Assembly (NCBI GenBank): GCA_950022295.1
Contig: OX465599.1
Coordinates: 4,588,001 to 4,652,000, forward strand
DNA length: 64,000 nucleotides
Source of the DNA: Bromus sterilis
Taxonomy: Eukaryota; Streptophyta; Magnoliopsida; Poales; Poaceae
Direction: 5' to 3'
In this document: positions 48,691 to 59,043 of the stretch, one piece after another
Layout of the letters: each line of letters opens with the position of its first letter
Numbering within the stretch: position 1 is the stretch's first letter
Notes under the pieces: generated by a model
Told to the model about the DNA's origin: nothing
The model's input: only the letters and a program-made list of their open reading frames with translations
Databases searched by the model: none
Translations under genes and position numbers: made by a program

Positions 48691-51440
48691 TAGTGACAAA
48701 AATAAGGTTTTTTGTGAAGAACCTATCAAAAATTCGATGTGAATTTGAACCACTCCATTTTTCACAAATAATAGACCATTTATTATTAATAATTGACCAA
48801 ATGTTTGCATGTTAAATGATTTTTATACACCTCTCCTCAAAAAGACAAAATTCCATCGATTCAACAGGAACGAGGTCAAATTTGAACTTCATGTGCTTGG
48901 TAGGTTGCTCTTTATTTTTGTAAAAGAATAATTTCTAGGTACAAAAGTATTAATTTCATCATAGATCAGCCAAGACCTTTGTAAGATTTCATCCCTAGCT
49001 AGCAACGTTCACTCCCGTCATTTTGACCGCATTTTAAAATCGACATAAATAATTCAAAAAAACAAAATAATGTGAAACCTTCGCATTGCATCACAATTTG
49101 TGGCATGGTAGCCAAAAAATATAAAAAAAACTTGGAATACGACAAGTATCTTAAAAAAGTCTAAAGAACGAGCTATGGAGTAGGAAGATTCACGACTTTC
49201 AAGTCAAATGACCAATGTTATAGCCAGATTCATGGTATAGTTTTTTCAAATGATCTCATATTAGCAAAATTGTGCAAATTTTAATGGCCCAAAAGTTTGT
49301 CGAAGGAATTTTTCATTTTCTTTCCATGAAAATTTCATTTTTCATATTCCAAGTGCCAAAAGTAGGGGTTTTTTGTGAAGAACCTATCAAACATTTGATG
49401 TGAATTTTAACCACTCCATTTTTCAAAAATAATAGACCATTTTCTATTAACAATTGATCAAGTGTTTGCATGTTAAATTATTTTCATATACCTCTTCTCA
49501 AAAAGACAAATTTCAATCGATTCAGTAGCACGAGATCAAATTTGAACTACATGTGCTTGATAGTTTGTTCATAATTTCTAGGTACACATGTATTCCTTTC
49601 ATCATAGATCCACCAAGAGATTTGTAAGATTTCATCCCTAGCTATAAACGGTTACTCCCTCCGTTCTGAGCGCATTTTGAAATCCACTTAAATAATACAA
49701 AACAAAATCAAAATAATGTGAAACATTCACATTGCATCCTCATTTGTGTCATAATAACCATATAAATGACAAACTTGGAATGCGATAATTATCTTATTAA
49801 ATTCTTCTAAAACAAGGTATCGAGTATGAAGATTCGCAAATTTCAAACCAACAAATGACCGATGTTATAGCCAAATTCATGGTATAGTTTTTCAAATGAT
49901 CTAATATTTTGCACAATTGTTCAAATTTTCATGTCCAACAAGTTTGTTGAAGAAGTTTTCATTTTGTTTGCATGAAAATTCGTTTTTTCATTTTCCGAGT
50001 GCAAAAAGTAGGTTTGTTTTTGAAGAACCTATCAAAAATTTGATCCGAATTTGAACCACTCCACTTTTTTAAAGAAATACACCATATTATTTTAACATAT
50101 GACCAAATGTTTGCATGTCAAATGATTTTCATAAACCTCTCCTCAAAAGGACAATTTTTCATCAATTCAATAGGAACGGGGTCAAATTTGAACTACACGT
50201 GCTTGATAGTTTGCTTTTTTATTTTTTCAAAAAATCATTTCTAGGTAAACAAGTATTCATTTCATCATAGATCCACCAAGAGCTTTGTAAGATTTCATCC
50301 CTAGTATCAACGGTCACTCCCGCCATTTTGACGGCATTTTGAAATGGACATACATAATTCAAAAAACAAATCACAATAATGTGAAACCTTCGCGTTGCAT
50401 CCTCATTTGTGGCATAGTTACCAGAAAAAATAACAAACTTGGAATGCGACAAGTATCTTATAACAGTCTTCTAAAAAACAAGCTATCGAGTATGAAGATT
50501 CACAGCTTTCAAGCCAAATGATCGATGTTATAGCCAGATTCATGGTATAATTTTTTTAAATAATCTCATAATTTTCAAAAGTGTTCAAATTGTAATGGCA
50601 AACAAGAAGGAAGTGTTCATTTTCTTTGCATGAAAAATCCATTTTTAATTTCCGATTGCCAAATGTAGGTTTTTTTGTGAAAAACCTATCAAAAATTTGA
50701 TGCCAATTTGAGACAATCCATTTTTCAAAAATGATATACCATATTCTATTTACAATTGACCAAATGTTTGCATGTCAAATAATTTTCATACACATCTCCT
50801 CAACAAGACAAATTTCCATGGATTCAGTAGGAACGGGGCCAAGTTTGAACTACATGTGCTTGATAGTTTGATCTTTATTTTTTTTGAATCATTTCTAGGT
50901 CACAAGTATTAATTTCATCATATATCCTCCAAGAGCTATATAAGATATATTTCATCCATAGCTATCAACGGTCATTCCCGTAGTTTTGACTGAATTTTGA
51001 AAACGACATAAATAATTCAAAAAACATCAAAATAATGTGAAACCTTAGTGTTCCATCATCATTTATGTTATAGTAACCATATAAAATAATAAAATTGGAA
51101 TATGACAATTATTAAAAAAATCTTCTTAGAAACGAGCTATCGAATATGAAGATTCATGGCTTTCAAACCAAATGAACATTGTTATAGCCTTATTAATGGC
51201 ATAATTTTTTCAAATGATCTCATAGTTTACAAGAGTATGTATATTGTAATGTCCAACAAGTTTTCCGAAGAAAGTTTATATTTCCTTTGCATGAAAAATT
51301 CAATTTCCGAGTCCGAACGGTAGGATTTTTTCTGTGAAGAACCTATCAAAAAATTGAAGTGAATTTTAACCGGTCTACTTAAAAAAAATAATAGACCATA
51401 TTTTAGTAACAATTGACCAAATGCTTGCATATTTGGTTGT
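48690..51440. repeat. Tandem array, about 655-bp period, four copies plus a partial fifth
   Basis: The word TGAAGAACCTATCAAA (or a close variant) occurs at 48715, 49376, 50021, 50678 and 51335, giving periods of 661, 645, 657 and 657 bp. Each copy also has, in order, AATTTGAACCACTCC, CAATTGACCAAATGTTTGCATG, TTCATCATAGATCCACCAAG, GGAATGCGACAAGTATCTTA and TTATAGCCAGATTCATGG. Copies differ by roughly 10-20% with scattered indels. No conserved frame runs through them, so this is satellite-like DNA. Confidence 0.92.
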
Positions 51441-51840
51441 CCGGATTTGGGCCCACGAAATATGATATTAGTGCCCAATCATTTTTTTCTAAACCAGCCG
51501 ACTACACAACTAGCAGTACGGGTTCACTTTGTTTCTGATCTGAATTCTACAACTAGTATCAACTTTGATAATTAGTATCATGTATCATTATTTATCTACT
51601 TTTGATAATCTATTTCTATCCACATGTATACCTTAGTTGTGTTTTATGAGAAGCGTATCAATTTGCAGGGTATCTATGGTTGGCTTTCTGTTTTTTCTCA
51701 CTCGTTTGGCTCCCAGGATTTGGGCCGGAATTGATAGAATTCATTTGCGAATTCCGACCTAAACATATTTGGCTGTCCGGATTTGGGTCCACGAAATTCA
51801 TTTGTCATTTCCAGGGAAAAGAAAGCGCACTTAACCCAAA
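51441..51840. other. Spacer with a duplicated 30-bp word
   Basis: TTGGTTGTCCGGATTTGGGC at 51432 recurs as TTGGCTGTCCGGATTTGGGT near 51769, each followed by CCACGAAAT. A third partial form (CCAGGATTTGGGCCGGAATT) lies at 51714. No gene. Confidence 0.6.
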
Positions 51841-52260
51841 TCCCTTCTCTAACCCTATCTTTTGCTTGGATTTGGCTCGGTTCGACTCCATCCTGCCCTT
51901 GACGCCGGCCGACTCCTCTTTCGCTCCCTTGTCTGCGTCGTGGCCGCCATGCGGGCCTCCAGTCGCTGGCCCCCGACGACCACTTCGTCTGCTCCTTCGG
52001 CCGCCAGGCCGCCCGGCTCCTCTTCCGCTCTCTTACCTTCACCGTGCCCGCTACGCGAGCCTCCAGTCGCCGGCCCCCGACTGCCACTTCATTTGCTCCT
52101 CCGGTGGCCAGGCCACCCGGCTCCTCTTCCGCTCCCTCGCCTCCGCCGCGGCCGTCGCGTGTGAGCTCTGGTCGCCCCTCCTCGACGTCCCCCATCTGCT
52201 CACCCTATAAATCGTCGACCGCGCCCTCATGTCCAACGCCTTTCCCCTCTTCGCCGGTTG
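51841..52260 (+). pseudogene. GC-rich gene fragment with an internal tandem duplication
   Basis: One frame reads LAPDDHFVCSFGRQAARLLF and, about 105 bp later, APDCHFICSSGGQATRLLFR, so a coding unit is duplicated in tandem. It then continues SLASAAAVACELWSPLLDVP and HLLTL to a stop, after which IVDRALMSNAFPLFAG follows in the same frame. The two units are not in the same frame with the rest, and stops interrupt it. Decayed gene or captured exon; family not recognised. Confidence 0.45.
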
Positions 52261-53577
52261 ATTTTAATCGGCTATGTGATTTCGATCGGTTCAATCTTTA
52301 GAAGAAAAAAACTCGAGGCTGAGAAATTGTTGATGACAAGCGTGTAGTAGTAACATGATATAAGCCCTGTTCAAGAATTCGTTCGATTAACCAGTTAACT
52401 TGCCGATTAATCCATATTCGTACGGTCACCGAGTAGCCGATAAATCGATAAATCGACCGATTAATTGATTAACTTGCCGATTAACTTCCCGATTAGCCTA
52501 TTATTCCCCTACTCGCCAGCCATACAAGCAGGTACCAGTTAACGATTTCCTCAACAATGGATACAAGAATAATTTCAAATGAGAAATCCATCTGACAACC
52601 AAACATGTTTTTCGATTGGATTTTCATTTCACCCAAATGAAATGCTAAAAAATAATTCATTTCATTTCATTTCTATTAATTGAAATGAAAGGAGGGGTGC
52701 CAAATGAGCTTAGTGAAATTCACTTACTAATAGAACGAGTCTCTCCTTTTTACATAGAAATTATAACATTTATCATGTAGTTTCAAATAATGCAAAGCAA
52801 CAATCAAGAACAGACAGGAGCGGGATCCATAATCTCAAATCCTTTTGACTTTTGTAGACAGTCCTAAAGTGTTCAAGACTTGGTGCCATGGTTCTTACCA
52901 ATCCTCTGTAATAATCGGCCATACTATAAAGAACTCCTCAGCTTAGTAAAAGTAATTACATGGGTAAACCTACTAAATATATTAGCAATTTAGCATACGT
53001 TTTAATACATGAAATAGACAAACAATCTATGGCAATAATGAGACGGATCAAAATAGCCACTGGTCTTTGACACGTACGCATCGGGTACCCTCGCGGGGAG
53101 GATTCGTGTGGGTGTCCCCTCGTCATACGGGTCTTTACATGACTGAGAGTTTCTTCGAGTCAAAGACCAAAATTCTATATATTCCTCTTCCATCGGATTG
53201 TTCCCGTAGAGAACTATATAAAAACAAAGAATTCAACAAGGCAGTATAATGTAAATATATAGAATACGATCTTACTTATATCAAATATGTTGGTACACTT
53301 ACAATCTTATCGTATCAAATGTGTTGATACAATATAAAGACAATATCAACAAACTTATGTTCATATTACAATCATCACTATGGAGATTGAGGGACTAGTC
53401 CAGGTCGCCAAACATATCCTTTGAGGAAAACTCAAGTAACATGTTCTCCGTTTCAGCAAGATGCTCATACAGATAGGGAATCATGGTTTTGCTCGGTCCA
53501 GGAGGTACATCGTGCGAACAACCAACTCCATCGTCGCTATGTGGATGAAGGTTGAAGTTGGCTTCAAACCTTTTCCC
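52261..53577. other. Intergenic DNA with a CCGATTAA word cluster
   Basis: At 52380-52505 the word CGATTAA(C/T) recurs seven or more times. 52610-52700 has AAATGAAA-type low complexity. The stretch to the gag remnant carries no supported gene. Confidence 0.45.
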
Positions 53578-54448
53578 TTAAGGTGCTCTGCATCCCTGAG
53601 ATTGTTGGTACATCATAACCAGATGCTTAGGCATGGTGCACTTTTCAGTAGGATGCGAGTAGCATCCACACTTGTGGCAAAGCATAGTTTTATCAAACTT
53701 GGGCTTTGTAGTGCCTTTTCCCTTGCATGGGTTTCTGAATTTTCTGTTCCTATTGTGGTTTATCCTATGCTCGAAGTTTGGTTGATTACCCCTAGAGGTA
53801 CCATTAAACCTCTTTCTATTCATGACATTCGATAGAACTTTAGGTAAAGGTTGTGCCCCAACTGGGTGCCAAAATCCATTCTTAGCGAGTAGCTCATCAT
53901 ACTTTTCAGTCTGAAGTAACATGTGAATAAGCTCAAAATAATCAGCACAGTTGCAAGCACGGTATTGTTGTTGGAGGATCCTATCTAAAGGGAGCATAGT
54001 AGAGAAAGGCTTCTCTATCTTCTACGCATCATTAGGTTCCTTCTCACAAAAACGCAGTTTTGGAACGTATCTTATGAACCTGATGATTGTATTCACCAAT
54101 GGATTTGAAATCCTGAAGACGTAGGTGAGTCCAATCATGGAGTGCTTCAAGCGGGATTTCTGACTTCTATTGTGCATACCTCATTTTGAGGGCTGAAAAC
54201 AGAGTACTAGGAGATTCCTCCTGTAAATGCTCAGACGTGAGATCTGGATGAATATGATGACTTATTATGAATAAAACAGCATATTATTGTTTTTTAGTCA
54301 GCGGCATGGTTCCGGTGGGGATAGCAGTTTCGGGGGCCTGGATTGCAGGCGCTATCCCATGGGATGTATGATTGATCGTGATGTTCATGACCCATGTAGG
54401 GTAATTGTGGCCATTGAGGGCAAGCTTCTCAAACTCTTTGGCAACCAT
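53578..54448 (-). pseudogene. Copia-type retrotransposon gag, broken
   Basis: On the minus strand the frame opens at the ATG at 54448 (MVAKEFEKLALNGHNYPTWV), and continues with SEHLQEESPSTLF and LRLQDFKSIGEYNHQVHKI after frameshifts. From 53997 it is open to the stop at 53578. The last part carries a CCHC zinc knuckle, CHKCGCYSHPTEKC (C-X2-C-X4-H-X4-C), near 53680-53640. The order is that of the UBN2-type gag of Ty1/copia elements. At least one stop (TAG near 54026) and frame changes disable it. No protease, integrase or reverse transcriptase follows. Confidence 0.85.
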
Positions 54449-55272
54449 GTTGACCTACATGGGGAAAACCAGTGATAATTAATGTACTAAAAGTAAATTA
54501 AAAACCATCATGGTTATGTAATAAGAATGCAAATTTTTTTTTGACTCAAGTGAATAACTTGGAAAATGCTCAAGCTCAATTGTGTGAACATAATACATTG
54601 AAGATCATACAGATATAACAGTAATAGGTTGCATAATGTGACAATGTCAGTACCTGTGCATGTTCTCTGTTACTTTGTGTATATTACAATTTAAATACGA
54701 GGAAATACACATTGAAGGTAATCGCTTGTCAAGCTTGACAAAACGTAGACCTCGCAATGAGAGGGGATAGTCTGCATATGGGCAGTAGATCCAACTCATT
54801 ACCTTGTGATTTCCTAATATAATGAGAGAGATGTTTATGTCAAAAATTTACAAGTTTGTTGTGCGAGAGAAATCAATCTCGACCGCTATGACATGTTTAA
54901 GAAAAAACAGTAATGTGATAAACACATAGAACATATCATCTCCGATTAAAACCCGATAATTTATTTATATTACGGATTGCATAATATAAATACATCTAGG
55001 TACTAAAACAGTATTAAAACTAAATTAATACAATAATTAGTACTAGGTTATACTGATAATTAAAAAATAAATAGAGTAGTGAAATCTGCCCAAACAGCCA
55101 TTCAGCTCACTACGAGTTGGAGGAAACAGCCAGGCACTTAGGCCTGGGCTCCCACGGCCTTTGGCCGGGCCACCAGGAGGCACCGCAGGGGAGGGCCGGT
55201 TACGGATAAGCCGAACCACCCGGCCCTATACTTCTTAAAAAAAAGAACCCCGTCCGGAAGCAACTAATTAGA
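54449..55272. other. Intergenic DNA
   Basis: AT-rich to 55080, then a short GC-rich part (55130-55260). No LTR or gene could be identified. Confidence 0.4.
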
Positions 55273-55775
55273 GAGTACTCGTTCGCAGCCCGCTCCAGCG
55301 AACAGCGCAACATGTCGCTCTAACAGCGATCCTCCAGGATTTCATTTTTTTTATTTTATGTACGCGTTTTTGATGTTTAAAATTGGTTTTTGCGGTGATT
55401 TTTTCGACTTTTCCGGTTTTCGCATGTTTTTCTCTATACGTTTGGTGAAAAAAAGGCACGACCTTACCTCCGCGGGAGGCACGAGTCGTGCCTCGTGCCT
55501 CCGAAAAAGGCACTCGTGCCTCTTTTTTGAGGCACTACAGGAAAAACAAAAAAACGTGAAAAGGCACTATCGTGCCTCAAAAAACAGGAAAAACAGAAAA
55601 ACGTGAAAAGGCACTCGTGTCTTTTTTGAGGCACTCATGCCTCTTTTTTGAGGCGCTCGTGCCTCTAATAAACATGAAAAACAGAAAAGCACCAGATCGC
55701 GCCACTTGGCGCGCGCGCGAAGTGTCGCGCGCGGAGGAAACGCGGTACTCGTTGCAACGAGTACTCTTAAACTAG
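55273..55775 (+). mobile_element. Helitron-like element with a 20-bp palindromic 3' hairpin
   Basis: GTACTCGTTG/CAACGAGTAC at 55745-55764 is a perfect palindrome. It is followed by a 7-base spacer and CTAG^T at 55772-55775, a classical Helitron 3' end. GAGTACTCGTT is also found at 55273-55283, so the start is probably close by, but the exact TC terminus is not certain. The interior holds GGCAC..GTGCC palindromic repeats. Confidence 0.65.
55455..55690. repeat. GGCACTCGTGCC palindromic minisatellite
   Basis: Repeated words are AAAAAGGCACTCGTGCCTC, TTTTTTGAGGCACT and AACGTGAAAAGGCACT, alternating in both orientations about every 30-50 bp. They could fold into many short hairpins. Confidence 0.85.
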
Positions 55776-55902
55776 TGATTTCGACCCCGCCCCTCAACAC
55801 AAGTGATCACCGACGCGGCACAGACAAAACTTCCTAGTTGGAGGAGGAGGTGACGGCCAAGGGTGGTGAGCTTCTCCATGCATGCCTCGGGAGGAACCGA
55901 GG

Positions 55903-56239
55903 TACTCTCTCCGTTCCATAATATAGTACTCCCTTCATTTCTAATTATAAGGTGTATAGTTTCTTTTAAAAAGTCAAGCTTAGTGAACTTTGACCAGATT
56001 TATAGATAAATATATAAGTATAAATTATACCAAAACAATATCATTAGATTCATTTTAAAATGTATTTTCATATTATATTTATTAAATATCATAGATGTTG
56101 GTATTTTTTGCTATAAATTTGGTCAAATTAAAAAAGGTTTGACTTTAAGAAATAAAAATTATACACCTTATATCAAGGAACGGAGTGAGTAACATTTTTA
56201 GTTTTCAAAATGTTACTATATTATGGGACGAAGGAAGTA
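55903..56239. mobile_element. Outer Stowaway MITE, split by another MITE
   Basis: Left end TACTCTCTCCGTTCCATAAT and right end ATTATGGGACGAAGGAAGTA are inverted repeats with TA flanks. Only about 24 bp of left arm precede the inner element; the rest (ACATTTTTAGTTTTC...) follows it. Confidence 0.8.
55927..56191. mobile_element. Inner Stowaway MITE, 265 bp
   Basis: Left TACTCCCTTCATTTCTAATT and right AAGGAACGGAGTGAGTA are inverted repeats with TA at both borders. The inner arms share TAAGGTGTATAGTTTC versus ATTATACACCTTATA. It inserted into a TA inside the outer MITE. Confidence 0.85.
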
Positions 56240-57530
56240 CATCGGAGCCCACGTCCTGGTGCGGCGGCTGGCGCGGCGATCGATGACGGCCGAAGAGGTG
56301 ACCGAAGCGCCTCTAATAAGCGAGGCTGCACAGGTCGTCTTTGACCCCGGCCCTAGGACATTGGCGTCGACTAACCCCACGGGCGCCACGGGCAGTGTGT
56401 GTCGACGATTGCGGCGCCATCCATTGCAACACCGAAGGAGGAGGCGGAGGCGGGGCTTCGGCTGCGGGCGCGAACGCGACTTCCTCGTGCAGCATCTACG
56501 CTCTTGAGGCGATGAGGAGCCACGTGTCAAGGCCCACGGGAGTGCGTGTGGCAATGCCTAGGCCACGGCCGCCAGCGCGGTGAGCACCATGGACGGCGTT
56601 CCCCGCGGCGCGACTGCCGTGTCCAAAGGCATGGTCACCACCCCGGGCGGCGTCTCTAGCAGCTTGTTGGTCGGGTCCATCGGCGTGGTTACCGGCGGTT
56701 GTCTTCACGGATTAGGCGGAGGAAGGTGGTGAGGGGCGACATGCTCAACCGCCGAAAGCCTAATCCGTGGAGACACGGCGCACAGGCTTTGATGGATCTA
56801 ACTGACGCGAACAAACAGGATGCGTCGGTTTGTAAATAGCATAGCTGTTCATTAAAGGCAGATTCCCTCTAATTCATGTTCTAATTAATCACATCAAAAT
56901 GAGAACCCGGGATGCGGTCGATACTGCAGCGAGGGAACTAGAGGTCATCCGCGAGGCCACGGCGGCGTCCAAGCAGGAAATGCAGGACGCCCACGCGGCG
57001 TCGGCGCTGGCCATGTCTCGACCGGACCGCCGCAGCTCCGCCCCAGCAGAGCGTCGTCTCGCCAACTGGCAACTTCTATCCTTCGACGCCTTCGACATGG
57101 GGTGCACGTAGTCGCCGGACTACGCCGACATTTCGGCGAGTGTCTTTGACCCCAACATCGATCTTCTCACGACGAACGCCGCCACAAAGAAGAGGAACAC
57201 CGACTTGGCGTTCCTGATCCAAATGGTGACGATGGACATGGCGTCGATGGAGACACCGGTCAGGGTGTGGTTCACGTCCAAGTGGACAAGATCTTGGCTC
57301 AAATGACCACGCCGAGATCAACCTCGCCGATCACCGCGTCGGCCGCGTCAACAACACCAACCAATGACGCGCTGCTGACCGTAGCAACCTCGCCCCGAAG
57401 ACGTCGTCCACGCCAGCCGACGAGCTCGCCGATCCCATGGCATCTATTGCCGACCTCGACGACCCCATTTGAGAGCAAGGGACCTATCGCCCTACTTTTT
57501 CTGTTCCCCGCGTAAATCGCGCCGCCTGTG
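56226..57530 (+). pseudogene. GC-rich decayed coding region
   Basis: Several open stretches follow each other on the plus strand: 56223-56507, 56611-56730 (MDGVPRGATAVSKGMVTTPG), 56899-57111 (MRTRDAVDTAARELEVIREA, helical) and, after a TAG, SPDYADISASVFDPNIDLL then KKRNTDLAFLIQMVTMDMAS. The last part has the feel of the NAM/SANT-associated proteins that accompany grass DNA transposons, but that is only an impression. Stops and frame changes between segments argue for a pseudogene. A short inverted repeat, CGGATTAGGC / GCCTAATCCG, lies at 56709/56758. Confidence 0.4.
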
Positions 57531-57611
57531 GCATGTGAACGCTGAACCGTAGCATGCTGATCACCGAACCTTGCAATTTTTTGAAAGTGGGAAGACAATT
57601 TCTTTTTAATT

Positions 57612-57764
57612 ATGCGATTTCACCGTCTTGTGCAGGGGCAGGCTTGGGGCCGTGGCTGGGCAGCCGATCGCCCCCAAGGCGATTTTTGCGCCGGCAGACC
57701 CCCAAGCGGCGCTAAAATAGCGCTGAAACACGCCTTAGGGGGGCGAACAGCTAAAGATGCTCTA
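57612..57764. repeat. GC-rich transposon remnant ending in AGATGCTCTAA
   Basis: See the entry at 1-260: same composition, CCCCCAAG words and the same terminal AGATGCTCTAA. No coding capacity. Confidence 0.45.
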
Positions 57765-58249
57765 AAACCTTGGCTCCAATGGGAGAAAGTTACCTCCGCA
57801 AGACTACCAAGCAAGCCAAGGGGGTGAATGCGTGGCTGTGCTGTAAGCTTTTGTAGATACATGTGATGTTAATTAAAAAAAACAGAAAATTGGGTTACGC
57901 CTTCTATTCAGGCAGCAGCACGTCCCTTTTTCAAACTTCACTTCTTTTCATATAGCAATCCCTGATCAAAGAGAGAACAATATCCCTGACTGCAATCTTT
58001 TTCTGTCGGTAAGGATTGCACCAGAGCACCTTCTACTTCTAATAGGCCATGAACGGATAAGAATCATTCTGAGCGAGTACATAAGAAGCGATCCAAACAC
58101 CGTGAGCGCCGTTAGTACTACTAGCATGTTTTGGGCGAGGCAACTACTTATGTGTAAGACACGAACCAAAGAAATGGCAGAAAGAAAAGGATCAGGCAAA
58201 AATATACAGGTGAAAATTGCCTTAAGCTAGACAAATCAATACAATTTAA
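57765..58249. other. Intergenic DNA
   Basis: No gene or clear repeat. Confidence 0.4.
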
Positions 58250-58540
58250 CACCCTATCAACTATGGGAAAAAAGGGTTCACCCACAACCCAAGTCACAAG
58301 CAGAAACCCAACTACGTAAAGGGTTGTTCTCACATCACTCAGATGTTCACACATCACTCGTATCAGCACCCTATCAACTATTGAAAAGAAGGGTCCATCA
58401 ACAACCTAAGTAACTTGTGCATAGTTCTTGAGACGTGCAGAAACCCAACTATGTAAAGGGATGTTCACACATCACTTGTATCAGCACCCTATCAACTATT
58501 GAAAAGAAGGGTCCATCAACAACCCAAGTAACTAGTTCAT
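58250..58540. repeat. Tandem repeat, 117-118 bp period, about 2.5 copies
   Basis: CACCCTATCAACTAT starts at 58250, 58367 and 58485. Shared words are AGAAACCCAACTA(C/T)GTAAAGG and AAGAAGGGTCCATCAACAAC. Copies two and three are nearly identical; the first is more diverged. Confidence 0.9.
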
Positions 58541-59043
58541 GTAACATGCATTGGTTCGCTGTACGCAGCTTTATTTCAACTCTATACAACATCTGGTCTG
58601 CTGTCATCTGCCATGGAAAACAATTAAACATTAGATACCTAATAATAAGTTAATAGGTCCAATAGAAACCAATTTATGGGGGTTAAATAATTAAATAATT
58701 ATAGAGGTTTGCATAACTTTAGGGAATTGTATGGGGATATTTTATGAACTGGAGGAAACAAAAGTCAGCCTCTTGTTGTTCAAAGTACCCTCATTAGTAA
58801 CAAAATGTTCGTCTAAGGGGACAGTTGCAAAAATAGTTAGAAATTTACAATTTTCATAACTTGAGAGGCTTACCAAATACAGAAATTTAGATTAGGAAAC
58901 TCATAAATCGTAACAATTGTGGAGCAGATTCCAAAAGGTGGGATGATGTACCATACAAGATTATATCAAGCGTGGAAGCTTCTCAAAGATAGTGGGTAAT
59001 GGAGGGCAAAGACCACCCGCACTTCGAATCTTCTGAATTATGA
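58541..59043. other. 3' flank of the small coiled-coil gene
   Basis: Probably contains its 3' UTR. In a second frame, 59131 back to 58963 is open for 56 codons (MVVQDTGWVPIQG to LPRLI), overlapping the last exon. A different splice choice could use it. Confidence 0.35.
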
